Assembly: GCA_900542195.1 (NCBI GenBank)
Contig: UQNA01000016.1
Location: forward strand, 1 to 46,225
Length of the DNA: 46,225 nucleotides
Direction: 5' to 3'
From: an uncultured Sutterella sp.
Lineage (GTDB): Bacteria; Pseudomonadota; Gammaproteobacteria; Burkholderiales; Burkholderiaceae_F
Shown: positions 34,053 through 42,530 of the stretch, one piece after another
Layout of the letters: the number at the start of each line of letters is the position of its first letter
Numbering within the stretch: the first letter of the stretch is position 1
Translations under genes and position numbers: made by a program
Notes under the pieces: generated by a model
Database searches by the model: none
What the model was told of the DNA's origin: nothing
What the model saw: the letters and a program-made list of their open reading frames with translations, nothing else

Positions 34053-35327
34053 GTGAAAAATTCTTTTATAAAAAAACTCCCTTTTGAGTGGGCCGTAGGG
34101 CTTCGCTACACTTTTTCCATGCGCGGGAGCAGACGGGACGGATTCGTTTCTTTTATTTCCGGGATGTCGGTTTTATCTATTGCTGTCGGTGTGATGGCAT
34201 TGATCGTTGTATTGTCGGTCATGAACGGATTCCAAAAAGAAGTACGCGACAAAATGCTTTCCGTTCTTCCGCACGCAGAAATTGTTCATACAACCGCTCC
34301 TATTTCGGATTGGCAGGCACTGGCAAAAACAGTTGAATCAAAAAATAAAGAAATTATCGGGGCTGCGCCGTATGTGAGAAGCCAAGGGCTGCTTAGCAGC
34401 GGAGCCAACATTAAAGGGGTGGCCGTTACCGGTATTGAACCGGAGGCGGAAAAATCCGTCAGTAACGTGGCGACTGTGATGAAGGTCGGCAAACTCTCTG
34501 ACCTAAAACCGGGCTCTTTTAATATCGTAATCGGCATGGATCTGGCTAGAAGCTTAGGCGTGGTTCCCGGTGACAAAATTTCTATGATGGTTCCTCAAGG
34601 ACAATTCACGCCTGCCGGAATGGTCCCGAGAATGAAACAGTTTACGGTTTCCGGCGTGTTTTCTTCCGGCCACTATGAATATGACAGTTCCATGAGCTTT
34701 ATCAATTTAAATGATGCTGCCGCGCTTTATCGCACGGGAGGGCCAACAGGTTTGCGTCTTAAATTAAAAGATATGCAGGAAGCACCTGCTGTCGCCAGAA
34801 ATCTGAATTCTCAGCTCCAAGACGGGTATTACGCTTTTGATTGGTCAAGACAAAACAGAAATTGGTTTGCCGCCGTACAGGTCGAAAAAAGAATGATGGG
34901 CATTATTTTGTTCCTCATCGTTCTGGTCGGTGCTTTCGGCTTGGTTTCTTCTTTGGTGATGACGGTTAACTCTAAACGCAGCGACATCGCTATCCTCAGA
35001 ACTCAAGGCGCCTCACAGAGTTCAATTATGAAAATTTTTATGATCCAAGGCATGTTTATCGGTTTTGTAGGCGTTGCAATCGGAGTTGGACTAGGTTTAC
35101 TCATTGCTTTTAACGTCGAGTCGATAGTAAATACTATTGAAGCGATGTTTAACGTCCAGTTCCTGCCTAAAGACATTTACTTGATTTCCAATATGCCGAG
35201 CGAGCCGAGAGCTGACGATATTATTCCGATTGCCGTATTTTCGTTCCTTCTCTCTTTAGCTGCAACGATTTATCCGAGCTGGCGTGCGGCAAGGATTCAA
35301 CCGGCGGAGGCTTTGAGATATGAATAA
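34053..35327 (+). CDS. lolC: Lipoprotein-releasing ABC transporter permease LolC/LolE
   Basis: LolC/E permeases with the LolD ATPase release outer-membrane lipoproteins from the inner membrane to LolA. 424 residues from a GTG start: first helix after MRGSRRDGFVSFISGMSVLSIAVGVMALIVVLSVMNGFQKEV, a periplasmic domain (about 70-280), then FtsX-type helices ending in ATIYPSWRAARIQPAEALRYE. One permease gene is present before lolD, as in organisms using a single LolC/E-type (LolF-like) permease. It overlaps lolD by 8 nt. Confidence 0.93.
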   Translation: MKNSFIKKLPFEWAVGLRYTFSMRGSRRDGFVSFISGMSVLSIAVGVMALIVVLSVMNGFQKEVRDKMLSVLPHAEIVHTTAPISDWQALAKTVESKNKEIIGAAPYVRSQGLLSSGANIKGVAVTGIEPEAEKSVSNVATVMKVGKLSDLKPGSFNIVIGMDLARSLGVVPGDKISMMVPQGQFTPAGMVPRMKQFTVSGVFSSGHYEYDSSMSFINLNDAAALYRTGGPTGLRLKLKDMQEAPAVARNLNSQLQDGYYAFDWSRQNRNWFAAVQVEKRMMGIILFLIVLVGAFGLVSSLVMTVNSKRSDIAILRTQGASQSSIMKIFMIQGMFIGFVGVAIGVGLGLLIAFNVESIVNTIEAMFNVQFLPKDIYLISNMPSEPRADDIIPIAVFSFLLSLAATIYPSWRAARIQPAEALRYE

Positions 35328-36012
35328 GAAACTGGCAGTTGAAGCTGTTGACGTAAAGAAAACCTATACGGAAGGAACCTCTACGGTCCAGGTGCTAAAA
35401 GGAGTGACTCTATCGGTTCAAGCCGGTGAAATTGTTGCAATTGTCGGAACCTCCGGTTCCGGAAAATCTACTTTGCTGCAGTGCCTCGGCGGTTTAGATG
35501 TGTTTGATAGCGGGTCTGTCACAATCGACGGTGAAGACCTGGGACATTTAACAGAAAAAGAAAGAACGATTCTCAGAAATAGAAAACTGGGTTTCGTCTA
35601 TCAATTTCATCATCTGCTGCCAGAATTCACGGCGTTGGAAAACATCTCTATGCCTTTGCGTATCCGAAGAGATAAAACGGATTATGCGGAGAATAAGGCT
35701 CTTGAACTATTAGAAGTGATGGGCTTGAGGGATCGTGCAGATCACCTGCCGAGTCAATTGTCAGGCGGAGAGAGGCAGCGTGTTGCAATTGCCAGAGCCA
35801 CTGTCGGGGATCCGGTCTGCCTTTTAGCAGATGAACCGACAGGCAACTTGGATCAAGACACTGCTCTTTCTGTTTTTGACTATCTTCTCAAGTTAGCCAG
35901 GATGAAGCATACGGCAGTTGTGATTGTGACCCATGATATGGATTTAGCTCGAAGATGCGATCGCATTTTAAGACTGAAAGACGGGAGAATTTCTGATGGT
36001 TCGATTAGTTGA
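35320..36012 (+). CDS. lolD: Lipoprotein-releasing ABC transporter ATPase LolD
   Basis: 230-residue ATPase energising lipoprotein release. Walker A VGTSGSGKSTLLQ, Q-loop FVYQFHHLLPEFTALEN, signature LSGGERQRVAIARA, Walker B CLLADEPTGNLD, H-loop VIVTHDMDLA. The phrase HHLLPEFTALEN is typical of LolD. Overlaps lolC (8 nt) and tatD (17 nt). Confidence 0.96.
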   Translation: MNKKLAVEAVDVKKTYTEGTSTVQVLKGVTLSVQAGEIVAIVGTSGSGKSTLLQCLGGLDVFDSGSVTIDGEDLGHLTEKERTILRNRKLGFVYQFHHLLPEFTALENISMPLRIRRDKTDYAENKALELLEVMGLRDRADHLPSQLSGGERQRVAIARATVGDPVCLLADEPTGNLDQDTALSVFDYLLKLARMKHTAVVIVTHDMDLARRCDRILRLKDGRISDGSIS

Positions 36013-36832
36013 TTCCCACAATCATTTATTTGTTGACGAATTTACGAAGTCTCGGCAAGCTCTCGCCTCAGCTGTCGAACTTGCCGTTGATGCCGGTGTC
36101 TGTCAAATGCTTATTTGTGCAGGCGACTGGCGAAGTGTTTTGCGGACCCATACTGTCGCTGCTTTAATAAATGCCGGGTATGCTGCCGGTATTCATCCGC
36201 TGTCTCTGAATCCTAAAACTTATTGTACAGAGCATAATCTCATTAGAGAGTTCATAGAGCGGCACTTGGCCACTTCTACTCTTAGCGCAATCGGTGAGAT
36301 TGGTTTAGACGGTACTATCACCGACAAGATCCCTATGGATTTTCAAGAAAAGGTATTTTCTGATCAATTGAAGCTGGCTAGAGACTTTCAGCTCCCCGTG
36401 AGCCTGCATGTTCGAGGAGCCATCGATCTTGCGGCCAAGCACATTAGGCGGATCGGAATTAGCGGGGGAGCGGTGCATGCCTTTAACGGAAGCTTGGAAC
36501 AAGCCAAGATTTTCATCAATTTAGGTCTGAAGCTCGGATACGGGGGAGCATGCACTTATTCCGGCTCTTGCAGAATCAGAAAACTCCTCTCGGAGCTTCC
36601 GGCAGAAGTTTTGGTTCTGGAAACCGACTGTCCGGATATGCCTTCCTCCATAAGAAGAGCGGAAAACCCTGACGATGCCCACAGTATGCCGAGAGATCTC
36701 CGTATGTATGCGGAAGTGGCGGCTGAGCTCCGAGGGGTCTCTTTGGAAGAAATTGCCGAGCAGACAACTCAAAATGCCTTTGACGCATTCCCGAAACTTG
36801 AGACGCTCGGAGCTGTCAAAAAAGTACCTTGA
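35996..36832 (+). CDS. TatD-family metal-dependent hydrolase
   Basis: 278-residue TIM-barrel hydrolase (TatD/YcfH type, putative DNase). Metal motifs: DSHNHLF (HxH, residues 6-12), GEIGLDG, LHVRG, VHAFNGS and ETDCPDMPSS. The start lies 17 nt inside lolD. DNase and quality-control roles are reported for relatives; the substrate here is not known. Confidence 0.92.
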   Translation: MVRLVDSHNHLFVDEFTKSRQALASAVELAVDAGVCQMLICAGDWRSVLRTHTVAALINAGYAAGIHPLSLNPKTYCTEHNLIREFIERHLATSTLSAIGEIGLDGTITDKIPMDFQEKVFSDQLKLARDFQLPVSLHVRGAIDLAAKHIRRIGISGGAVHAFNGSLEQAKIFINLGLKLGYGGACTYSGSCRIRKLLSELPAEVLVLETDCPDMPSSIRRAENPDDAHSMPRDLRMYAEVAAELRGVSLEEIAEQTTQNAFDAFPKLETLGAVKKVP

Positions 36833-36917
36833 AAAGATTTATAGGCTTATCTTCTTAATTAATATACAAAATCAGTCTTGTGATAATCCACAACAGCCAA
36901 TAAAGAGGATTTATAAA

Positions 36918-37484
36918 GTGGACAAAATTCTAGTGACCGTGGCGGGACCGGATAGGGCCGGCGTCGTTTATTCCGTAGCTGAAGCTCTCAGCAAACTGAA
37001 TTGCAATTTTGTTGATATGAGCCAGACAACTGTCGCCGATCAGTTTTCCTCCATCATGATCGTAAATAAACCGAAGGACATTTCTAAAGAGAGAGTCCAT
37101 AGCGAAATCGTCAAAATTTTTGAAAAACGCGGTTTTAATATGTGGGTGGACGTATTGGACTACCAGGCAGGGTCTGTTTTTCATACCGATGGAGAACCCT
37201 TTGTCGTGACCGTGGATGGTAAAAACGGTAAAGGTTTGCTGAAGGCTTTTACACGAATCTTCTTTGAAGGCAAAATCAATATCGACAACTTCCGTTCTAT
37301 TAATCAAGACAGTTTTGACGGAGTTGAAAAGGTTTTGTTGGTATTTGAAATTACCGTCCCGTTTGATATTGATAGAAGAGCTCTTCACAAAACCTTGTCT
37401 GACATCGCCAAAGAGCAAGGCGTTTCTTTGAGCATGCAGCATCGTCAAATTTTTGAAGCTATTCACAGAGTTTCTGTCGCTTAA
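36918..37484 (+). CDS. Double ACT-domain regulatory protein
   Basis: 188 residues from GTG 36918 (preceded by AGAGGA), consisting of two ACT-type domains: residues 1-75 (KILVTVAGPDRAGVVYSVAEAL) and about 90-180 (FVVTVDGKNGKGLLKAFTRIFFEGKINIDNF). ACT domains bind small molecules such as amino acids and control linked enzymes. The next gene encodes a UPF0210 protein; in many bacteria a single-ACT UPF0237 protein precedes UPF0210, so this is a longer variant of that pair. Ligand unknown. Confidence 0.87.
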   Translation: MDKILVTVAGPDRAGVVYSVAEALSKLNCNFVDMSQTTVADQFSSIMIVNKPKDISKERVHSEIVKIFEKRGFNMWVDVLDYQAGSVFHTDGEPFVVTVDGKNGKGLLKAFTRIFFEGKINIDNFRSINQDSFDGVEKVLLVFEITVPFDIDRRALHKTLSDIAKEQGVSLSMQHRQIFEAIHRVSVA

Positions 37485-37512
37485 CCAATCTAAAGAATAA
37501 TTAGGAACAAAA

Positions 37513-38886
37513 ATGCTTACTGAACGCGAAGTTATATCGACAATTGATATGCTGCGAAGCGAACACTTGGATGTTCGTACCATCACTTTGGGCTTAAATC
37601 TTTTTGACTGCATTAGCGACGATTTCGGAACTTTCTCTTTTAAAGTGCGCACAAAGATTCATAAGTTCGCTAAGAACTTAGTTTCTACCTGCAACGAAGT
37701 GGGGGACAGGTATGGGATTCCTGTCGTCAATAAGAGAATTACGATTTCTCCCATTGGTACGGTCTGTGCAGGTTTCAGCCGCGACCAAATGGTTAAAACC
37801 TGCCAGCTTCTCGATGATTGTGCCAAAGAGGCAGGCGTTGACTTTTTAGGTGGCTTTGGTGCCCTCGTAGAAAAAGGCATTACTCCGGGAGAAAGAAATC
37901 TCATCGATGCATTGCCCGAGGCTTTAGCAACAACATCCCGAGTTTGCTCTTCCATTAACGTCGGAAGCACAAGAGCCGGTATCAATATGGATGCCGTGAA
38001 GTTAATGGGCCATAGAATTTTGGATGTTGCCGAAGCAACTGCGGATCGTGACGGTTTAGGCTGTGCCAAGCTGGTTGTATTCTGCAATATTCCCCAGGAC
38101 GTCCCCTTTATGGCCGGAGGTTATCTCGGTGTAGGTGAAGCAGACGCCGTTATCAGCGTAGGCGTTTCTGGCCCGGGCGTTGTAAAGAAAGCTATTGATC
38201 GTGCAGTAAAGCGTGAAGGAGAAAACCTCAACATCTCTGAAATCGCCGAAATCATTAAAACAACCGCTTATAAAGTAACTAAGGTTGGTCAGCTGATCGG
38301 TTCTGAAGTTGCCCAAAGAATGAATATTCCGTTCGGTGTCGCCGATCTTTCTTTGGCACCGACTCCGGCTATCGGCGATTCCGTCGGTGAAATTTTCCAA
38401 AGCGTCGGGTTAAGTTCTATCGGTGCTCCGGGTTCTACGGCTGTTCTGGCAATGCTCAATGACGCTGTTAAGAAGGGCGGCGTGTTTGCCTCATCCCAAG
38501 TCGGCGGTTTATCCGGTGCCTTTATTCCTGTCAGTGAAGACGCAGCTATTGCAGCGGCAGCTTCCAGCGGCAAGCTCACTCTTGAGAAGTTAGAAGCCAT
38601 GACTTGCGTATGCTCCGTCGGGCTCGACATGATTGCTATTCCGGGTTCAACTCCGGCTGATATCATCTCTGCGATTATTGCTGATGAAACGGCAATCGGC
38701 ATGATCAACGCTAAGACAACCGCCGTCCGTTTGATTCCCGTTCCGGGCAAAACGGTCGGCGAAAGAGCCGAGTTCGGCGGACTTCTTGGAGGAGCTGACA
38801 TTATGCCGGTCCAGCAAGGAACAGCTGCGGACTTCATCAACAGAGGCGGCCGTATTCCTGCGCCGATTCATTCTTTCAAGAACTAA
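37513..38886 (+). CDS. UPF0210/DUF711 (PFL-like) family protein
   Basis: 457 residues with the family's Gly-rich signature blocks (DFLGGFGALVEKGITPGERNLIDALPEAL, SSINVGSTRAGINMDAV, AVISVGVSGPGVVKKAID, GSTPADIISAIIADETAIGMINAKTTAVRLIPVPGK). The fold is related to pyruvate formate-lyase, but the activity of UPF0210 proteins is not established. It lies 28 nt after the double-ACT gene and is likely controlled by it. A RidA-type gene follows 14 nt later. Confidence 0.92.
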   Translation: MLTEREVISTIDMLRSEHLDVRTITLGLNLFDCISDDFGTFSFKVRTKIHKFAKNLVSTCNEVGDRYGIPVVNKRITISPIGTVCAGFSRDQMVKTCQLLDDCAKEAGVDFLGGFGALVEKGITPGERNLIDALPEALATTSRVCSSINVGSTRAGINMDAVKLMGHRILDVAEATADRDGLGCAKLVVFCNIPQDVPFMAGGYLGVGEADAVISVGVSGPGVVKKAIDRAVKREGENLNISEIAEIIKTTAYKVTKVGQLIGSEVAQRMNIPFGVADLSLAPTPAIGDSVGEIFQSVGLSSIGAPGSTAVLAMLNDAVKKGGVFASSQVGGLSGAFIPVSEDAAIAAAASSGKLTLEKLEAMTCVCSVGLDMIAIPGSTPADIISAIIADETAIGMINAKTTAVRLIPVPGKTVGERAEFGGLLGGADIMPVQQGTAADFINRGGRIPAPIHSFKN

Positions 38887-38900
38887 CTGTCAGGAAAAAT

Positions 38901-39251
38901 ATGAGCGAAATTAAACGTATTCGAGTCAATAACCGGTTCAGCGAGGCTGTGGTTCACGGCGGCATCGTTTATATTTCCGGACAGGTTGACTTATCTGCAG
39001 CCCGTACGGCGCGCCAGCAGACAAAAAATGTTTTGGCCTTGATTGATGAATTGCTTGCGGAAGCAGGCACTGATAAAAGCCGTTTGCTTCGCGCTTTTGT
39101 CTATCTGGCCAATATCGGCGATCTTCAAGATATGAACAAAGAATGGGAAGCGTGGGTAACACCGGGCAGTACGCCTGCTAGGACAGTGGCACAATGCGAA
39201 CTTTCCAGCCCGGCCTTCTTAGTTCAAGTTTCAGCAGAAGCTGCGCTCTAA
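38901..39251 (+). CDS. RidA-family protein, YoaB-like subgroup
   Basis: 116 residues. RidA proteins hydrolyse reactive imines/enamines made by PLP enzymes. The RidA Arg is seen in GSTPARTVAQCEL and the MNKEWEAWVTPG stretch matches the E. coli YoaB subgroup. Subgroup members often lack proven deaminase activity. Third gene of the ACT-UPF0210-RidA set; terminator at 39270-39306. Confidence 0.9.
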   Translation: MSEIKRIRVNNRFSEAVVHGGIVYISGQVDLSAARTARQQTKNVLALIDELLAEAGTDKSRLLRAFVYLANIGDLQDMNKEWEAWVTPGSTPARTVAQCELSSPAFLVQVSAEAAL

Positions 39252-39269
39252 GACTAGTCCGCTGATAAG

Positions 39270-39306
39270 AAAAAGCTCCATAGGTGAAGATCTGTGGAGT
39301 TTTTTT
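39270..39306 (+). terminator. Rho-independent terminator after the RidA-family gene
   Basis: Stem CTCCATAG / CTGTGGAG (39276-39283 and 39292-39299, one G-T), flanked by AAAAG and TTTTTTT. Confidence 0.85.
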
Positions 39307-39451
39307 CTTATTTTGATTTGTACGTTTGTTCCGGAGCAGTTAAAAGATTTCGACAACTAATTAACCATAATTTAGAATTGACCGAATTATGAGGAAGGCA
39401 GATTCTGTATCAGGTCTGTTTTTGATAAAAAGATTTTATGTAGGAAATAAA

Positions 39452-41551
39452 ATGGAAGAGTCGAATCCTCCGTTATCTCTGGCCGAGGTCAGAAGAATTA
39501 TTGAACCGCTTTACGAAGGACAGGTACTTTTTACGGGCGAGCCGGTGATGTCCCACGCAGAAGGTGTGGTCGATATTCTTCGAGGGATTAGAGACGATGA
39601 CGATTTATTGGCTGCCGGTTATCTTTTCTTTGTTTGGGATCAACTAAAGAATCCTAAAGAATGGCTGACCAAACATTTCGGACGTCACGTTTGCGAACTG
39701 GTTACTAATCTGAAAGTTGTTTTGGATGTGAGCGAGAAAGCTCGTTCGCGTGAGGGTGAAGCAAAAATCAGCGAACAGCCGGAAGCCGTCAGAAGACTTC
39801 TTCTCGCTCTTTGTCAAGATTTGCGAGTAGTTCTTCTCAGACTTGCCTCAAGACTTCAAACACTTCGCTATTTCGCAGCTTCTAAAGCTCCGGGCGCCGA
39901 AGAATATGGTGCAGAAACCTTAGCTTTGTATTCGCCGCTTGTCAACAGACTTGGTATTTGGCAGATGAAATGGGAGTTAGAAGATCTTTCTCTCCGTTTT
40001 ACTAAACCAAAAGAATTCGCTCAAATTGCAGCTGCTCTGGAAGAGACAAGAGAGGAGAGGGTTGCTTCCATTCAAGAGGCGGTTAAACGAATCCAAAAGC
40101 TTTTAGTCAAGAACGGTATTCAAGCCTCCGTCAGCGGCAGGCCTAAGCATATTTATTCCATTTGGAAGAAGATGTGCAAGAAGAACCTGAAGTTTGAACA
40201 GCTCTATGACGTAAGGGCTGTTCGAATCATTGTTGATTCCGTTGAGAAGTGCTATGAAACACTTTCTCTCATTCAAGAAAACAGCGAAGTCCTTTCTAAA
40301 GAGTTCGACGATTACATCGCCAAACCAAAACCAAACGGCTATCAATCTTTGCATACGGTAGTGGTCGGCTCCCAAGGCAAGCCCTTGGAAATCCAGATTC
40401 GGACACGAGCAATGCATGAGTTCGCCGAGCTGGGCGTGGCTGCTCACTGGCGCTATAAAGAAGGTTCTAAGCGAAAAGCCGGAGAAAATGAAGAAGACCG
40501 AGTGGCATGGCTCAGACAAATGCTGGCTTGGAAATCTGATGTTCAGCAAACTCCGACTCCGGACAAACTTAAAGATGAGCATATTTATGTGCTCACTCCA
40601 CAGGGAAAGGTCTTAGATTTGATTGCCGGCAGTACGCCGATTGATTTTGCGTACCATCTTCATACCGAGCTCGGTCACCGTTGCCGCGGAGCAAAGGTTG
40701 ACGGTGTTATGGTTCCTCTTAACACGAAGCTTCAAAGCGGTCAGACGGTTGAGATCATAACCGTGAAGGTTGGGGCACCTAGCAGAGACTGGCTTAACCC
40801 TGAACTTGGCTTCGTCGCTTCTCCTCGCTCTCGCACAAAGGTACGTCAATGGTTTAATGCTCAAGAAATGGAGCAAGCCGTCACAGCCGGCCGAGAAAAG
40901 ATTGACAAAGATCTTGCCCGTTTAGGCAAAACAGCGGTGAAGTTGGAAGACCTGGCAAAGAAATTAGGCTTTGACAGCGTAGAGGAGCTTTGCTTAGCTG
41001 CAGGAAAGGATGAATTAGGCCAAAAAGCAATTGAAAACGTCCTGGCGCCGCGAGTTGAGGAAAAACAAGAAGAGACAGTCGCCACAACTAAGAAAACCGC
41101 TCATCACGATAAAGGAAAGGTTCTCGTTGTTGGAGTGGATTCTCTTCTGACTCAATTAGCAAGATGCTGCCATCCGGTTCCTCCCGATCCTATTGTTGGC
41201 TTTGTGACAAGAGGACGAGGAGTAACAGTACACCGCGCAGACTGCCCCAACATCAGAAATCTTGATGATGAAGGCCATGACAGGCTTATTGAAGTATCTT
41301 GGACTACTGACACCGATGTAAGCTACCCGGTCGAGATTTTGATTATTGCCATTGAGCGTGTCGGTTTGCTCAGAGACATCTCTGAAGTTTTTTCGAAAGA
41401 AAAGCAGCCGGTGGTCGCTATGAACTCTTCAAGAAACAAAGGAGACTTGCATTTCAACTTTACTATTGAGATTAAGAATTCGGAGGATTTGAAGAGAACC
41501 TTGAATGCACTTCGAGAAATTAAAAACGTAGTTAGTGCCCGCCGAAAATAG
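39452..41551 (+). CDS. relA: GTP pyrophosphokinase RelA
   Basis: RelA binds stalled ribosomes and makes (p)ppGpp from GTP/GDP and ATP in amino-acid starvation. ATG 39452 follows TAGGA; an earlier frame to 39389 is less likely. The 699-residue form has an HD-like N-terminal domain in which the catalytic HD pair is missing (segment AAGYLFFVWDQLKN), so hydrolase activity is not expected; the synthetase domain with GRPKHIYSIWKKM, QLYDVRAVRIIVDS and EFDDYIAKPKPNGYQSLHT; then TGS (IYVLTPQGKVLDL), zinc-finger (CCHPVPPDPIVGF..HRADCPN) and C-terminal ACT domains. SpoT is not in this window. Confidence 0.96.
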   Translation: MEESNPPLSLAEVRRIIEPLYEGQVLFTGEPVMSHAEGVVDILRGIRDDDDLLAAGYLFFVWDQLKNPKEWLTKHFGRHVCELVTNLKVVLDVSEKARSREGEAKISEQPEAVRRLLLALCQDLRVVLLRLASRLQTLRYFAASKAPGAEEYGAETLALYSPLVNRLGIWQMKWELEDLSLRFTKPKEFAQIAAALEETREERVASIQEAVKRIQKLLVKNGIQASVSGRPKHIYSIWKKMCKKNLKFEQLYDVRAVRIIVDSVEKCYETLSLIQENSEVLSKEFDDYIAKPKPNGYQSLHTVVVGSQGKPLEIQIRTRAMHEFAELGVAAHWRYKEGSKRKAGENEEDRVAWLRQMLAWKSDVQQTPTPDKLKDEHIYVLTPQGKVLDLIAGSTPIDFAYHLHTELGHRCRGAKVDGVMVPLNTKLQSGQTVEIITVKVGAPSRDWLNPELGFVASPRSRTKVRQWFNAQEMEQAVTAGREKIDKDLARLGKTAVKLEDLAKKLGFDSVEELCLAAGKDELGQKAIENVLAPRVEEKQEETVATTKKTAHHDKGKVLVVGVDSLLTQLARCCHPVPPDPIVGFVTRGRGVTVHRADCPNIRNLDDEGHDRLIEVSWTTDTDVSYPVEILIIAIERVGLLRDISEVFSKEKQPVVAMNSSRNKGDLHFNFTIEIKNSEDLKRTLNALREIKNVVSARRK

Positions 41552-41576
41552 GATTCGAATTCCTGGATTATTTCTC

Positions 41577-41599
41577 GCCCGCTTTACGCGGGCTTTTTT
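41577..41599 (+). terminator. Rho-independent terminator after relA
   Basis: GCCCGC / GCGGGC stem (41577-41582, 41588-41593), loop TTTAC, then TTTTTT. 26 nt after the relA stop. Confidence 0.9.
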
Positions 41600-41805
41600 A
41601 CATCCGTTGCACAGCAAGCGTGCGGCTGACAGTTAGGGAAGGGCAGAAGAGAGGTAGAGTTTTGCTTATTCAATAGAAAATATTGTCTCAAAGCCTCCAA
41701 AAAATTCTTAAATCTTCGCTCCTAAAATGCCTAAAATGCAAGAATATGTAAAACTGTTAATTGTAAAACAAATAGTTATGAACGGTCTAGAAAAAATTTC
41801 TCATT

Positions 41806-41839
41806 TTGACTTGCCAAGTCAAAAAACTACTGGTATAGT
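41806..41839 (+). promoter_or_regulatory. Promoter of tRNA-Val
   Basis: -35 TTGCCA (41811-41816), -10 TATAGT (41834-41839) with 17-nt spacer and TG one base upstream. A 7-bp inverted repeat TTGACTT-GCC-AAGTCAA (41806-41822) covers the -35. The tRNA starts 12 nt after the -10. The preceding 200 nt hold nothing I can support. Confidence 0.7.
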
Positions 41840-41851
41840 TCAAACCTCTTC

Positions 41852-41928
41852 AGGCACATAGCTCAGCTGGTTAGAGCATCACCTTGACATGGTGGGGGTC
41901 GTTGGTTCGAGTCCAATTGTGCCTACCA
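41852..41928 (+). tRNA. tRNA-Val (GAC)
   Basis: 77-nt cloverleaf with encoded CCA: acceptor AGGCACA / TGTGCCT, D-arm GCTC..GAGC, anticodon stem TCACC/GGTGG with loop TTGACAT (anticodon GAC), T-arm GTTGG TTCGAGT CCAAT. Confidence 0.97.
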
Positions 41929-41935
41929 AGATTCC

Positions 41936-41970
41936 ATCCGCAGGCTTTCAGGAGCTTGCGGATTTTCGTT
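41936..41970 (+). terminator. Terminator of tRNA-Val
   Basis: 11-pair stem with one G-T (41936-41946 with 41953-41963), loop TTCAGG, followed by TTTCGTTTT. Confidence 0.8.
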
Positions 41971-42023
41971 TTGCGCACAGAATGCGCATTGCCTAGCCCT
42001 GAAACCTGAAATTGGAAATATTG

Positions 42024-42530
42024 CTATTTCTGCTCGCGGAGTTTTTGGCCTGCAAGCCGCACTTCTTCTAGAGCCTGCTTTCCGGTCATGCATTCAATGA
42101 CAAGCGCGTACACTTCTACATATTGCTTCGAAGACTGAATCTCGTCTTCATTGTCAGGAATCCTGAAACAAAATTTTTCAGCCAAGGCTCGTAATGCTTT
42201 GACTTTTTCTTCTTCGGTCTCAATTTTTTTGAGGTGCCCCCAAACGATCACGCTTCTGAAATCGTTGGCTCGCAGAGAAGGGACTACGAAGCTTTGATCA
42301 ACTACACAAAAACTGGTTTTAGAGGTTCGCTTAAAACTCTCAGATTTATATCCTTTGGGCCGGCCGTGAAAAAATATCTTGTCACCATGCCGAACGAAGC
42401 TAACAGGAACGGTATAGATATAGCCGTCATCTCCGTTTAAACCGATGACTCCGTGAATGTTCCTGTCCAGTATGGCTTTACATTCTTCAATACTTAGTGC
42501 TTGTTTATTTCGAACTATGTCTTGTCTCAT
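42024..42530 (-). CDS. Pyridoxamine 5'-phosphate oxidase-like flavin-binding protein (Nim/PNPOx split barrel)
   Basis: 168-residue FMN-binding split-barrel protein. The block LDRNIHGVIGLNGDDGYIYTVPVSFVRHGDKIFFHGRPKGYKSE is typical of the PNPOx-like family that also includes 5-nitroimidazole-reducing Nim proteins. It is in a TAATG overlap with the MocR-type regulator upstream, so the regulator and the flavoprotein are expressed together and probably linked in vitamin B6 or redox control. Activity and substrate are not known; antibiotic resistance should not be assumed. Confidence 0.87.
   Translation of the reverse strand: MRQDIVRNKQALSIEECKAILDRNIHGVIGLNGDDGYIYTVPVSFVRHGDKIFFHGRPKGYKSESFKRTSKTSFCVVDQSFVVPSLRANDFRSVIVWGHLKKIETEEEKVKALRALAEKFCFRIPDNEDEIQSSKQYVEVYALVIECMTGKQALEEVRLAGQKLREQK

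Noticed and set aside
36675..36917. Longer start for the double-ACT protein inside tatD
   Set aside because: The extra residues overlap tatD in another frame and do not look like an ACT domain; GTG 36918 with AGAGGA fits.
42024..42530. Nitroimidazole resistance (nim) gene
   Set aside because: The family match is to the broad PNPOx-like split barrel; no specific evidence for nitroimidazole reduction, and the partner is a MocR regulator.
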